From Bacteroides sp. (GTDB lineage Bacteria; Bacteroidota; Bacteroidia; Bacteroidales; Muribaculaceae), in the NCBI GenBank assembly GCA_014802445.1, contig JAAVCF010000013.1, positions 47,501 through 109,915 on the forward strand: a DNA stretch of 62,415 nucleotides, read 5' to 3'. The notes beneath the pieces are model-generated. The model had not been told where the DNA came from and ran no database searches. It was given only the letters and a program-made list of their open reading frames with translations. The translations under genes and the position numbers were made by a program. Of this stretch, positions 9,441 to 17,505 are shown one piece after another. How positions within the stretch are numbered: the stretch's first letter is position 1; every line of letters starts with the position of its first letter.

Positions 9441-10940
9441 ATGAAAAAATCGACAATTTGGTTCCTGACAATCATCATGGCCCTGACTTTCACAGGGTTA
9501 CTGTATGTGCAGATCATGTATATGCGCAACATGGTGAAGATGCGCGACGACCAGTTTGCCGAGGGCGTGAAGCGCAGCCTTTATGCCGTCACCACTCGTC
9601 TGGAGCAGGATGAAACCAAGCACTATCTTGAGGAGGATGTGGCGAGCATCGAAACCCAGTATCTGCCCCGCTACGACGCCGACGGACATGTGCTCGGCAC
9701 GGTGACATCATCCTTCAGCACCCCCGAGGTGTCAGGCGACATCACCATCAAGCGCGACCTACGCGGAGGCGCATCGCAGTATCAGTCAAACCAGGAGCTG
9801 CTCCGCGGCCTCTATCTCTATCAGAAGGGGCTTCTCAACGAGGTGGTGCTCAACATCATCTCCCAGGCAAGCAACCGCCCAATCGCGGAGAGAGCTGACT
9901 CGGCTGTTGTGGAGGGCTACATGCGCTCCGAGTTTGCCAACAACGGCCTCGACCTCCCCTTTGAGTTTGCCGTGGTCAACCGCATGGGTGCGCCCGTGTA
10001 TCGCACCTCAGGCTATGCCCCCGCCGATGCCGGACGCAACAGCATGTTCGTGCAGACCCTCTTCCCCAACGACCCCAAGAACAAGATGAATTATATTAAG
10101 GTGTACTTCCCCACAAAGGACAACTACATCTTCTCATCCATACGCTTCATGATTCCGTCGTTTATCTTCACGTTCATTCTCCTGGTGGTGTTCATCTACA
10201 CCATTGTGGTGGCTTTCCGCCAGAAGAAACTCACCGAGATGAAAAACGACTTCATCAACAACATGACCCATGAGTTCAAGACTCCCATCTCCACCATCTC
10301 ACTGGCGGCCCAGATGCTAAACGACGGCTCGGTGGTCAAGTCCGAAAAAATGCTCTCCCATATCTCCGGCGTTATCAACGACGAAACCAAGCGCCTGCGC
10401 TTCCAGGTGGAGAAGGTGCTCCAGATGTCGATGTTTGACCGTCAGAAGGCCACACTGCGCCTCACCGACGTGGACGCCAACACCGCCGTGGCCAATATTG
10501 TCCACACCTTCAAGCTCAAGGTGGAGAAATATGGCGGCTCCATTGAATCACACCTCGATGCAATGGACTCAATGGTCAACGTTGACGAGATGCACTTCAC
10601 CAACGTCATTTTCAACCTCCTGGATAATGCCGTGAAGTATCGCCGCGAGGACACCCCCCTGAAGCTCGTGGTCACCACGCGCGATGTGTCGAACCATAAA
10701 ATCCGCATCACCGTGGCCGACAATGGCATAGGCATCCGCCGCGACGACCTTAAAAAGATTTTCGAGAAATTCTATCGCGTCTCCACCGGCAACCGCCACG
10801 ACGTGAAAGGCTTCGGCCTCGGCCTGGCCTACGTCCACAAAATGGTGGGCGAGCTCGGCGGCGAAATCACAGTGGAGAGCGAAATCAACCAAGGAACAAA
10901 ATTCAATATAATATTACCGTTAACTAAAAACCTCAACTGA
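9441..10940 (+). CDS. rprX: Sensor histidine kinase (RprX-like)
   Basis: A 499-residue transmembrane sensor kinase. A membrane helix lies at about residues 6-27, followed by a periplasmic sensing region to about 230. The second helix is FMIPSFIFTFILLVVFIYTI. The HisKA H-box is FINNMTHEFKTPIS with the phospho-accepting histidine at residue 277, and the HATPase_c domain has N-box NLLDNAVKYR, G1 VADNGIGI and G2 GFGLGLAY. It sits two bases upstream of its OmpR-type regulator. The pair closely resembles RprX/RprY of Bacteroides fragilis by recollection, not by search. In that species the system has been linked to drug-resistance phenotypes; the signal here is unknown. Confidence 0.88.
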   Translation: MKKSTIWFLTIIMALTFTGLLYVQIMYMRNMVKMRDDQFAEGVKRSLYAVTTRLEQDETKHYLEEDVASIETQYLPRYDADGHVLGTVTSSFSTPEVSGDITIKRDLRGGASQYQSNQELLRGLYLYQKGLLNEVVLNIISQASNRPIAERADSAVVEGYMRSEFANNGLDLPFEFAVVNRMGAPVYRTSGYAPADAGRNSMFVQTLFPNDPKNKMNYIKVYFPTKDNYIFSSIRFMIPSFIFTFILLVVFIYTIVVAFRQKKLTEMKNDFINNMTHEFKTPISTISLAAQMLNDGSVVKSEKMLSHISGVINDETKRLRFQVEKVLQMSMFDRQKATLRLTDVDANTAVANIVHTFKLKVEKYGGSIESHLDAMDSMVNVDEMHFTNVIFNLLDNAVKYRREDTPLKLVVTTRDVSNHKIRITVADNGIGIRRDDLKKIFEKFYRVSTGNRHDVKGFGLGLAYVHKMVGELGGEITVESEINQGTKFNIILPLTKNLN

Positions 10941-10942
10941 TT

Positions 10943-11650
10943 ATGGAAGAACGTTTGCGTATTCTACTATGTGAGGACGACGAAAACCTCGGCATGCTCC
11001 TGCGTGAGTTTCTGCAGGCCAAAGGGTTCAGCGCCGACCTCTTCTCTGACGGTGAGAGCGGTTACAAAGCGTTTCTCAAAGGCAAATATGACATCTGCGT
11101 TCTTGACGTGATGATGCCCAAAAAGGACGGCTTCGCCCTCGCTCAGGAAATCCGGACCGTCAACTCCGAAGTGCCCATCATCTTCCTGACTGCCAAATCG
11201 CTGAAGGAGGACATTCTGGAAGGCTTCAAAATCGGAGCCGACGATTATATCACCAAGCCCTTCTCAATGGAGGAGCTCGTGTTCAGAATCGAAGCCATTC
11301 TCCGCCGTGTCAAAGGCAAGAAGGGCAAGGAAATCACCATGTACAAAATTGGCAAGTTCACTTTCGACACTCAGAAACAGGTGCTCATGATTGGCGACAA
11401 AATCACCAAGCTCACCACCAAGGAAAGCGAACTCCTCAGCCTTCTGTGCGCCCATGTCAATGAAATCCTGGAGCGTAACTTCGCCCTCAAGACAATCTGG
11501 ATTGACGACAACTATTTCAATGCCCGCTCAATGGACGTCTACATCACCAAGCTGCGCAAGCATCTTAAGGACGATCCCTCCATTGAAATCATCAACATCC
11601 ACGGCAAGGGCTACAAGCTCATCGCCCCTGACGCCGAAGCTCAGGGCTGA
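10943..11650 (+). CDS. rprY: OmpR/PhoB family response regulator (RprY-like)
   Basis: A 235-residue two-domain DNA-binding regulator. The receiver domain has the acidic pocket CEDDE at residues 10-14, phospho-acceptor aspartate 55 in VLDVMMPKKDG, FLTAKS and the lysine in DDYITKPFSMEE. The C-terminal winged helix (about 130-230) contains KLTTKESELLSLLC and NARSMDVYITKLRKHL, typical of Trans_reg_C. It lies two bases after the kinase stop, and the operon closes with a strong terminator at 11688-11730. Its similarity to B. fragilis RprY is striking throughout. Targets cannot be inferred from this window. Confidence 0.9.
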   Translation: MEERLRILLCEDDENLGMLLREFLQAKGFSADLFSDGESGYKAFLKGKYDICVLDVMMPKKDGFALAQEIRTVNSEVPIIFLTAKSLKEDILEGFKIGADDYITKPFSMEELVFRIEAILRRVKGKKGKEITMYKIGKFTFDTQKQVLMIGDKITKLTTKESELLSLLCAHVNEILERNFALKTIWIDDNYFNARSMDVYITKLRKHLKDDPSIEIINIHGKGYKLIAPDAEAQG

Positions 11651-11687
11651 GCCTGACGGCTGCCGCCGTCGCCCCTCCCCACATCTG

Positions 11688-11730
11688 CGTAAGCCGCAGC
11701 GCCCTGTGCGTTGCGGCTTACGGGCTTTTT
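11688..11730 (+). terminator. Rho-independent terminator after the RprX/RprY operon
   Basis: CGTAAGCCGCA (11688-11698) pairs perfectly with TGCGGCTTACG (11712-11722), followed by GGCTTTTT. It overlaps the upstream open frame of the next gene, which supports the later ATG at 11792 for that gene. Confidence 0.85.
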
Positions 11731-11791
11731 AACATCATTTAACCCTACCCCTAAGCAACTATCAGCCCCTTTGGCCGTCAAACGGAGTGAA

Positions 11792-12307
11792 ATGGCTATC
11801 CTTTTTTCAAAACATAAAAGTCAGGAAGCTCGTGAAGCCCGCTTTTCACAGGTGCTGCAAGCAAACCGTCAGCTCATCTGTAAGGTGTGTTACATGTATG
11901 CCTCTGACGGGGAGCATTTCAATGACCTCTATCAGGAGGTGGTGGCCAACATCTGGCAGGGCCTTGCCTCTTACCGTGGCACGGCAGCCATGTCCACATG
12001 GATCTATCGCGTGGCCATCAACACCTGCGTCACCTTCTATCGCCGCCACCGCTCTCACAGCGCCGCCACTCTCCCGATTGAAGCGGTTGTGGAGCTCCCG
12101 GCCGAGGAGGAGTCACGCGCCGAGCAGCTCAAGGAGATGTATCGCCTCATAGCCACTCTTGAACCGATGGAGAAGGCGCTGATTCTCATGTGGCTCGACG
12201 AAAGGTCATACGATGAAATCTCTGACGTGACGGGTCTGAGCCGCAACAATGTGGCCTCGCGCCTGCGCCGCATCCGTCTCAAACTCATTGAAAAAGGACA
12301 GCAATGA
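11792..12307 (+). CDS. Sigma-70 family (ECF-like) RNA polymerase sigma factor
   Basis: A 171-residue two-domain sigma factor. Region 2 is visible as HFNDLYQEVVANIWQGLASY and STWIYRVAINTCVTFYRR, and region 4 as EPMEKALILMWLDERSYDEI followed by the helix-turn-helix VTGLSRNNVASRLRRI. The open frame begins at 11711, but that lies inside the preceding terminator. The ATG at 11792 has GGAGTGA just upstream and starts the family-like sequence. A membrane protein gene follows after 33 bases and may be a regulator or partner, though it does not look like a standard FecR or zinc-finger anti-sigma factor. Confidence 0.88.
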   Translation: MAILFSKHKSQEAREARFSQVLQANRQLICKVCYMYASDGEHFNDLYQEVVANIWQGLASYRGTAAMSTWIYRVAINTCVTFYRRHRSHSAATLPIEAVVELPAEEESRAEQLKEMYRLIATLEPMEKALILMWLDERSYDEISDVTGLSRNNVASRLRRIRLKLIEKGQQ

Positions 12308-12340
12308 TAGTCTTAACCCACTTCGCAAACACGATTGATT

Positions 12341-12904
12341 ATGGACAAACACTCTGACATATCTGACCTCGACAGGCTCAAGCAAGTGTGGAGTTCCCAG
12401 CGGTTCAAAACCCCGCAGGGAAGCCCTGACGCTTCGGGCTGCGAACGCCTGTCAGGCTACACCCAACAGCTGTGTCGCCGCTATCACCGCGCGGCCATTC
12501 TGGGATTGATAATGGCCCTGATGGTGTGGCCGCTCAACTCTGCTCTGGAGCTTCCCCTGCCGCTGTGCATTTGCCTGTCCGTCTTCTTTCTGATTATGAG
12601 CGCCGTGCAGGGCTCTTACTGGCTTGAAATCCGCGACCTTGAATTCGGCGAGATGTCGCTCACGGAGGCTGTGAAGCGTGTGGTGAGCCTGCGCAAGTCA
12701 ATGCTCGTCAGGGTGGTTGCTGGAATCTGTCTGGCTGTGCCGCTGCTCTGCGCCCTGCTCCTCCACTATATGACCATTGACGTCTATATGTTCTACGGTG
12801 GTATTGCCGGCGCCATAGCCGGCCTGATGATAGGCTACGTGAAGCTGCGTGACTCGCTCAGAATCATCCGCAAAATGGAGCGCACCATCACCGATGCTTC
12901 CTGA
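12341..12904 (+). CDS. Membrane protein of unknown function, downstream of the sigma factor
   Basis: A 187-residue protein not assigned to a family. A hydrophilic N-terminus of about 50 residues (SDISDLDRLKQVWSSQRF) is followed by two closely spaced membrane helices around residues 50-90 and two more around 125-165. The C-terminus is basic (KLRDSLRIIRKMERT). The first in-frame ATG is at 12341; a TTG at 12335 is less likely. The position right after a sigma factor gene and the soluble N-terminus plus membrane helices would suit an anti-sigma-like role, but this is inference from context only. Confidence 0.7.
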   Translation: MDKHSDISDLDRLKQVWSSQRFKTPQGSPDASGCERLSGYTQQLCRRYHRAAILGLIMALMVWPLNSALELPLPLCICLSVFFLIMSAVQGSYWLEIRDLEFGEMSLTEAVKRVVSLRKSMLVRVVAGICLAVPLLCALLLHYMTIDVYMFYGGIAGAIAGLMIGYVKLRDSLRIIRKMERTITDAS

Positions 12905-12959
12905 ACCTTTCCCCGCCCCGGCGCGTTAGATAATCAGAAACCCTAAAAATCTGAGTATT

Positions 12960-13112
12960 ATGGACGCAAAGAAATTCGACAAGTCTGTTGACAATCTTCC
13001 CGGGGCCGCTCCTGACGTGGCCGACCGCGAACGCGAAACCGAAAAGGCCGTCAGAGCCGACGTTAAAAATCTCAACAACAATCCCCGTAACACAGATAAC
13101 GAGATGCCTTAA
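12960..13112 (+). CDS. Small charged protein of 50 residues, unknown function
   Basis: A 50-codon frame with ATG at 12960 and TAA at 13110-13112. The product starts MDAKKFDKSVDNLPGAAPDV and ends NNNPRNTDNEMP; it is highly charged, lacks cysteine, and is probably soluble and flexible. Reality is supported by a perfect terminator whose stem begins inside the last codons and whose loop is the stop codon itself, a typical end for a real short gene. It follows the sigma-factor-linked membrane protein by 55 bases and converges on the alanine-rich helical protein. No homologue is recognised. Confidence 0.65.
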   Translation: MDAKKFDKSVDNLPGAAPDVADRERETEKAVRADVKNLNNNPRNTDNEMP

Positions 13113-13134
13113 GGCATCTCGTTATCTTTTTTTT
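13095..13134 (+). terminator. Terminator overlapping the stop codon of the 50-residue protein
   Basis: GATAACGAGATGCC (13095-13108) pairs perfectly with GGCATCTCGTTATC (13113-13126) around the loop TTAA, which contains the stop codon. Eight T follow (13127-13134). Confidence 0.9.
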
Positions 13135-13151
13135 GTGGGGTTGAATTTCGT

Positions 13152-13502
13152 TTACTTGCGCAGTTTATCGGCAAGATTGTCGGCCAGGTCAGAGCCCTTT
13201 TCGAGCAGTGAAGCGGCTGAGTCCTTGAGCTTGTCAACGAAGCCCTCGGCCTTTTCCGATGCCTGAGCTTTGAGTTCGGCAGCTTTGTCGGCGGCCTGAG
13301 CTTTGAGTTCGGCGGCTTTCTCCATAGCGGCGTCCTTGGCATCGGCAAGCTTTTCTTTCATTGCGTCCTTATCGGCAACCACTTTTTCCTTGTCAGCTGC
13401 AAGCTGATCCTTTGCGGCCACGGCGGCAGCTTCGGCGCTAACCTTGGCTGCGGCGGCACTCACCTGTGCGGCGGTCTGGGCCATCTGACTGTTAGTTTCC
13501 AT
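13152..13502 (-). CDS. Alanine-rich amphipathic helical protein (LEA/apolipoprotein-like repeats)
   Basis: A 116-residue protein made almost entirely of Ala, Lys, Glu, Asp and Ser with no signal peptide. It contains near-identical 11-residue units (KAAELKAQAAD, KAAELKAQASE) around residues 62-84, and further alternating charge patterns such as KEKLADAKDAAME. This predicts one long amphipathic helix or coiled coil, as in LEA-type stress proteins or exchangeable lipid-binding proteins. Composition rather than homology drives this call, so a function should not be assumed. It converges with the 50-residue protein gene, and its own promoter was not identified. Confidence 0.75.
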   Translation of the reverse strand: METNSQMAQTAAQVSAAAAKVSAEAAAVAAKDQLAADKEKVVADKDAMKEKLADAKDAAMEKAAELKAQAADKAAELKAQASEKAEGFVDKLKDSAASLLEKGSDLADNLADKLRK

Positions 13503-13572
13503 AATCTTGTGTGTTTTTAGTTAGTTATGTTATAGAAACGCAACCGGAGGCCGCATGGTTGGTTAAAAGGGG

Positions 13573-14442
13573 TTAAATGCGGTCAAGAACAGTGGTAATC
13601 AGGTCAGCCACAGCGGTTTTATAGTTGGGGGTGGCATCGTGATTCATACGGTTGGCTATGATTGAGCACACGGTCATGGCCTTGTGGCCCATGAGCCGCG
13701 CAAGGCCCTGAAGGGGCGCGCTCTCCATCTCATAGTTGGTCACGCGGCGTCCTTTGTGCTCAAACTCTTCGATGGAACGGTTGAGCCCGGGATTGGCCAG
13801 CGGAAGGCGCAGCTCGCGTCCCTGCGGACCGTAAAAGCCCACGGCTGAGATGGTGTTGCCGCGCACCATGTCATCGCGTCCTATGCGCTCCACGAGCTCG
13901 GCATCGGCATCCACCACATAGGGGCGCGCCCACAGGGGATTCCAGTCAGTGTGCTCGCAGAAGTCGCGCTCAAACTCAAGGTCGGCCACATCGTTTCGGC
14001 CGGCATAGTAGTTCAGCACACCGTCAAATCCAATCGCTTTCTGGGCTATGACGGGGGTGCCTATGCGCAGCTCGGGCTGCAGGGCGCCGGAGGTGCCTAT
14101 GCGCACCATGGTGAGCGTGCGCGGGGAGGCTTTGACCTCGCGTGTGGCGAAGTCCACATTGGCCAGGGCATCGAGCTCGTTAATCACAATATCAATGTTG
14201 TCAGGGCCTATGCCGTGGCTCAGACACATGATAGGTTTCCCTTTGTAGGTGCCGCCTATGGTGTGAAATTCGCGCGATGACACTTCAAACGTGCGGCTGT
14301 CGAAATGCTCGGCCACCATATTGACGCGCGCAGGGTCACCCACAAGGATGATGCGGTCGGCAAGCTGCTCGGGGCGCAGATGCAGGTGAAACACTGACCC
14401 GTCAGGGTTAATGATGAGTTCGGAGGGGGCGATGACTTTCAT
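13573..14442 (-). CDS. Nucleoside phosphorylase (uridine phosphorylase-like)
   Basis: A 289-residue PNP/UDP family enzyme that cleaves nucleosides with phosphate to a base and ribose-1-phosphate, for salvage. Family motifs include IILVGDPARVNMVAEHFD near residue 30, RIGTSGALQPELRIGTPVIA in the centre and TNYEMESAPLQGLARLMGHK, where the NYEME segment contacts ribose. The length fits uridine phosphorylase-type members better than the adenosine-specific ones, but base specificity is uncertain. It follows dprA by 56 bases on the same strand and is probably the last gene of a thioesterase-dprA-phosphorylase unit. Confidence 0.88.
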   Translation of the reverse strand: MKVIAPSELIINPDGSVFHLHLRPEQLADRIILVGDPARVNMVAEHFDSRTFEVSSREFHTIGGTYKGKPIMCLSHGIGPDNIDIVINELDALANVDFATREVKASPRTLTMVRIGTSGALQPELRIGTPVIAQKAIGFDGVLNYYAGRNDVADLEFERDFCEHTDWNPLWARPYVVDADAELVERIGRDDMVRGNTISAVGFYGPQGRELRLPLANPGLNRSIEEFEHKGRRVTNYEMESAPLQGLARLMGHKAMTVCSIIANRMNHDATPNYKTAVADLITTVLDRI

Positions 14443-14498
14443 GGGTTTACTCTTGAAGTTTAGTTTATGAGGTAGGTATGGGGGAGGGAGGAATGAAA

Positions 14499-15608
14499 TC
14501 AGGCAAGCCGGTAACGGTTGCCGGGAATGGAGAGCACGAGTCCGCGCAGCTCCATATCTATCAACAATCCGGCGAGCTTGTGGGTTTGCTCGTCAATCTC
14601 GTTTTTGAGCTCGCTGAGGCTCATTTCTCCTTGCCGCGTCAGGGCTTCCACAATGCGGGTCTCGGTGGGGTCAAGCTCGGCAAAGAGCTCTTGCTGCTCC
14701 CCTTCCTTGGGGCGGCGTTTCCACCCCATGAGGTCAGGCAGCGCCTCGGCGTCGGTGAGAATTTGGGCCATGTGGGATGATATGAGGTTGTTACATCCTC
14801 GGCTGTAACGGTCACTGACGCGCCCGGGAAGAGCAAACACATCGCGACCGTAGTCACAGGCAAGCCGCGCCGTCACGAGCGCTCCTCCCTTGGTGTCGCT
14901 CTCCACCACCACAAGGCAGTCACACATCCCCGCCACGATTCTGTTTCGGGCCAGGAAGTTACCGCGGTGCACGGGGTCGGCCGAGGTGTATTCCGTCACC
15001 AGCGCTCCCCCACCCTGAATCATCGCCGCGGCCACATTGCGGTGGGCGGCGGGATAGATGGTTGACAGACCGTGGGCCAGCACTCCCGCCGTGGGCAGTC
15101 CGGCGGTCATTGCGGCGCGGTGGGCCGCTACATCGATTCCGTAGGCAAGCCCGCTCACAATCACTGTCGGCTCGGCAAGGTCACGGGCCAGCGAGCTGAC
15201 AAGCTTGGCGGTGAAGTCGGTGCCGTAGGCCGTGGCATGACGGGTGCCCACAATGCCCACCACCCGCGCCGCGTCGAGGTCACACTCTCCGAGGGTGAAA
15301 ATCATCACCGGCGCATCATCAATCCCTTCAAGCCGCGACGGGAAGTCGGCGTCAGTGAAAAAGCGTGCCTTCACTCCGTTGCGCTCCAAAAAGTCCATCT
15401 CTCTGCGGGCCTTCTCAAGCGCCGCCTCGCGCACTCCGGGCGCAAACAGGCGTGACCGTCCGTAGTCCGTCAGCTCGGCGATATCGGCCGATGAGGCTGT
15501 GAAAAACATCTCCTCGTTGCCGTCAAGGCTGCCGAGGATGGCCGAGGCGCGCTGTCGGTTCATGCCCGGCAGCCGGCTCAGGGCGAGCTTGTGAAGCAGG
15601 GTGCTCAT
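14499..15608 (-). CDS. dprA: DNA processing protein DprA/Smf
   Basis: A 369-residue single-stranded DNA-binding protein that loads RecA on incoming DNA in transformation; it is also widespread in organisms not known to be competent. An N-terminal helix-hairpin-helix-like segment (ALSRLPGMNRQRASAIL) is followed by the Rossmann-like DprA core: VGIVGTRHATAYG, VSGLAYGIDVAAHRAA, GNFLARNRIVAGM and the GG in ESDTKGGALVTARLA. The C-terminal 60-70 residues form a winged-helix-like tail. It overlaps the upstream thioesterase gene by four bases. Length is normal. Confidence 0.95.
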   Translation of the reverse strand: MSTLLHKLALSRLPGMNRQRASAILGSLDGNEEMFFTASSADIAELTDYGRSRLFAPGVREAALEKARREMDFLERNGVKARFFTDADFPSRLEGIDDAPVMIFTLGECDLDAARVVGIVGTRHATAYGTDFTAKLVSSLARDLAEPTVIVSGLAYGIDVAAHRAAMTAGLPTAGVLAHGLSTIYPAAHRNVAAAMIQGGGALVTEYTSADPVHRGNFLARNRIVAGMCDCLVVVESDTKGGALVTARLACDYGRDVFALPGRVSDRYSRGCNNLISSHMAQILTDAEALPDLMGWKRRPKEGEQQELFAELDPTETRIVEALTRQGEMSLSELKNEIDEQTHKLAGLLIDMELRGLVLSIPGNRYRLA

Positions 15609-16018
15609 TTAAGATAGTCGGCAAACACTTCCGCAAGTGCGTCGCCGCGCCCCACTTTGCCATGCTCCAGACTCGCCACTGTGATGCGCGCACGCAGAAT
15701 CTGCTGATGGTCAGGAAGGCGGTAAATGGCCTGCACGAAGATGAAGCGGGCGCCTTCGCGCGTCATCTTGAGGCAACTGATAAATCTGTCGCCGGAACGC
15801 AGGGGGTGGATATAGTCCACCTCGGCGCGGCGAAGCACCGGGTCGATACCGCTCTCGTGCATCTTGGCGAAGCTCAGCCCGGCGTTTTCGCAAAACTCAT
15901 GGCGGGTGTGCTCCATATAGTTGAGATACACTGCGTTATTTACTATTCCTTCATAGTCCACTTCATAATCGCGAACCTTCATTTCAAGTTCAAAATGATA
16001 TGTTGTCTTATCTGCCAT
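15605..16018 (-). CDS. Acyl-CoA thioesterase, YbgC/4-hydroxybenzoyl-CoA family
   Basis: A 137-residue hotdog-fold thioesterase. The family signature is near the N-terminus: RDYEVDYEGIVNNAVYLNYM followed by EHTRHEF, with the aspartate in the active-site position. I placed the start at 16018 (MADKTTYHF); the frame is open to 16069, but the extra residues cross a promoter-like sequence, TTAATTTAG. It overlaps dprA by four bases. Substrate is unknown; many family members hydrolyse short or aromatic acyl-CoAs. Confidence 0.87.
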   Translation of the reverse strand: MADKTTYHFELEMKVRDYEVDYEGIVNNAVYLNYMEHTRHEFCENAGLSFAKMHESGIDPVLRRAEVDYIHPLRSGDRFISCLKMTREGARFIFVQAIYRLPDHQQILRARITVASLEHGKVGRGDALAEVFADYLK

Positions 16019-16099
16019 TGTTTGTGGAATTAGAGGTGCTAAATTAACCTTTTTCCATGAATTCAGCAATGATTTTTCTCTTTCTCGTTAAAATTCTCC

Positions 16100-16182
16100 T
16101 ATATTTCATTCACTATGGTTAAACCTTTTGGCTTTTTGGATGTCATTATTGTAGAATCGGCTGTAAGGTTCAGCCGTTTTTT
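16100..16182 (+). promoter_or_regulatory. Promoter, mini-ORF and terminator hairpin ahead of the efflux operon (possible attenuator)
   Basis: A promoter-like TATATTTC (16100-16107) has a TTTCTC about 20 bases upstream. An ATG at 16115 opens a 40-codon hydrophobic frame, out of frame with the efflux gene and ending at 16237, inside it. Within this frame CGGCTG (16158-16163) pairs with CAGCCG (16171-16176), followed by six T (16177-16182). This rho-independent terminator lies only 15 bases before the tolC-like ATG. No gene ends upstream on this strand, so the terminator can only act on transcripts heading into the operon, or end a short RNA. Confidence 0.55.
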
Positions 16183-16197
16183 CATTTTTCATCCTTT

Positions 16198-17505
16198 ATG
16201 CGCAAATTTTTTTCTTTTTTCGCGGCCCTTGCTCTGACCGGCAGTGCGGGCTTTGCACAGGCCAACATGACCCTCGACTATGAGGGGTGCCTTGCCTACG
16301 CGCTGGAGCATAACATCCAGCTCAGGCAAAGCCGCCTGACGGGCGAGTCAACACGCCTGTCGCTCGACGGGGCAAAGGCTCAGTGGCAGCCCACTCTCGA
16401 CGCGGCCACCACACAGGGCGTGTCAAACCATCCCTGGGGTCAGGGCAACAAGACGGTCTATTCAAGCAACTATGCTCTCTCGGCAGGATGGACTGTCTAT
16501 AATGGCGGTCAGCGCGAAAACACCATCCGCCGTTATGAGACGGTGGGTGAGATGAACCGCTTCCAGACCCTTGCCATCGAGCGAAATCTCCAGCCTCAGA
16601 TTCTTCAGCTTTACCTCAACATCCTCTATGCGGCTGAGAATATCGACATCTGCCGGGAGTCGGCAGCCGTGAGCGCCGCTCAGGCTGAACGCGGAAAGGC
16701 TCTGATGGAGTCAGGACGCATTTCGCGGGTTGACTATGCCCAGCTGGAGTCGCAGGCGCGGCAGGATGACTATGCCGTGGTCAGCGCGCGCGCCAATTAT
16801 GACAGTCAGCTGCTTCAGCTCAAGAGCCTCCTGCAGCTGGGCATCGACACTGACCTCTCCGTCCTCCCCTATCAGTGGACTGACAATGTGGTCACCTCCG
16901 CCGTCCCTTCCAAGCTTTCCACTTATGACCTTGCCGTTGACAATGACCCCTCGCTGGCCGCTGCCCGCACAAGCGTCAAGGTCTCTGATTATGACATTGA
17001 GCTTGCCAAGGCTTCGGGACGCCCCTCGGTGGGACTCACCGGAGGTATCGGCGTCACTTACAATGCGCCCGGCCAGGGGGCGTTCGGCACTCAGCTCAAG
17101 CAGTCGCTCTATGAGTCGCTCGGGGTCACTCTCAGCGTGCCCATCTTCAATCAGAAGAAAACCAAGACGGCCGTGGCCATCGCGCAGGTGGACAGGATTA
17201 AAGCCGTCCTTGACGAGCAGCAACGCCTCGATGACCTCTCGCAGGAAATCGAGAGCTGGTACATCGACCTTGAGTCGGCCCGCAGCCGCTTCATTTCAGG
17301 CCTTGACCGCGTGAGCGCCACCCGCCTCTCTGACGAGCTTGTCAATGAGCAGTTTGAGCTCGGACTGGTCAACACCGTCGAACTCATGCAGGCGCATAAT
17401 GACTATTCTCAGGCGCGCCGTGAGCTCCTGCAGGCCAAGTATATGGCCGTCATGGCCCGCAAAATGATTGATTATTACAGAACCACCTCAATAGCCCTTC
17501 CCTGA
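16198..17505 (+). CDS. TolC-family outer membrane efflux protein
   Basis: A 435-residue outer-membrane channel of a tripartite exporter. The signal peptide MRKFFSFFAALALTGSAGFA is followed by two OEP repeats with long helical stretches: LAYALEHNIQLRQSRLTGES in the first half and TAVAIAQVDRIKAVLDEQQR in the second. The ending ARRELLQAKYMAVMARKMID is typical of TolC homologues. Its stop overlaps the start of the adaptor gene (TGATG), so channel, adaptor, ATPase and permease are one operon. A terminator-like leader immediately upstream may control expression. Confidence 0.92.
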   Translation: MRKFFSFFAALALTGSAGFAQANMTLDYEGCLAYALEHNIQLRQSRLTGESTRLSLDGAKAQWQPTLDAATTQGVSNHPWGQGNKTVYSSNYALSAGWTVYNGGQRENTIRRYETVGEMNRFQTLAIERNLQPQILQLYLNILYAAENIDICRESAAVSAAQAERGKALMESGRISRVDYAQLESQARQDDYAVVSARANYDSQLLQLKSLLQLGIDTDLSVLPYQWTDNVVTSAVPSKLSTYDLAVDNDPSLAAARTSVKVSDYDIELAKASGRPSVGLTGGIGVTYNAPGQGAFGTQLKQSLYESLGVTLSVPIFNQKKTKTAVAIAQVDRIKAVLDEQQRLDDLSQEIESWYIDLESARSRFISGLDRVSATRLSDELVNEQFELGLVNTVELMQAHNDYSQARRELLQAKYMAVMARKMIDYYRTTSIALP

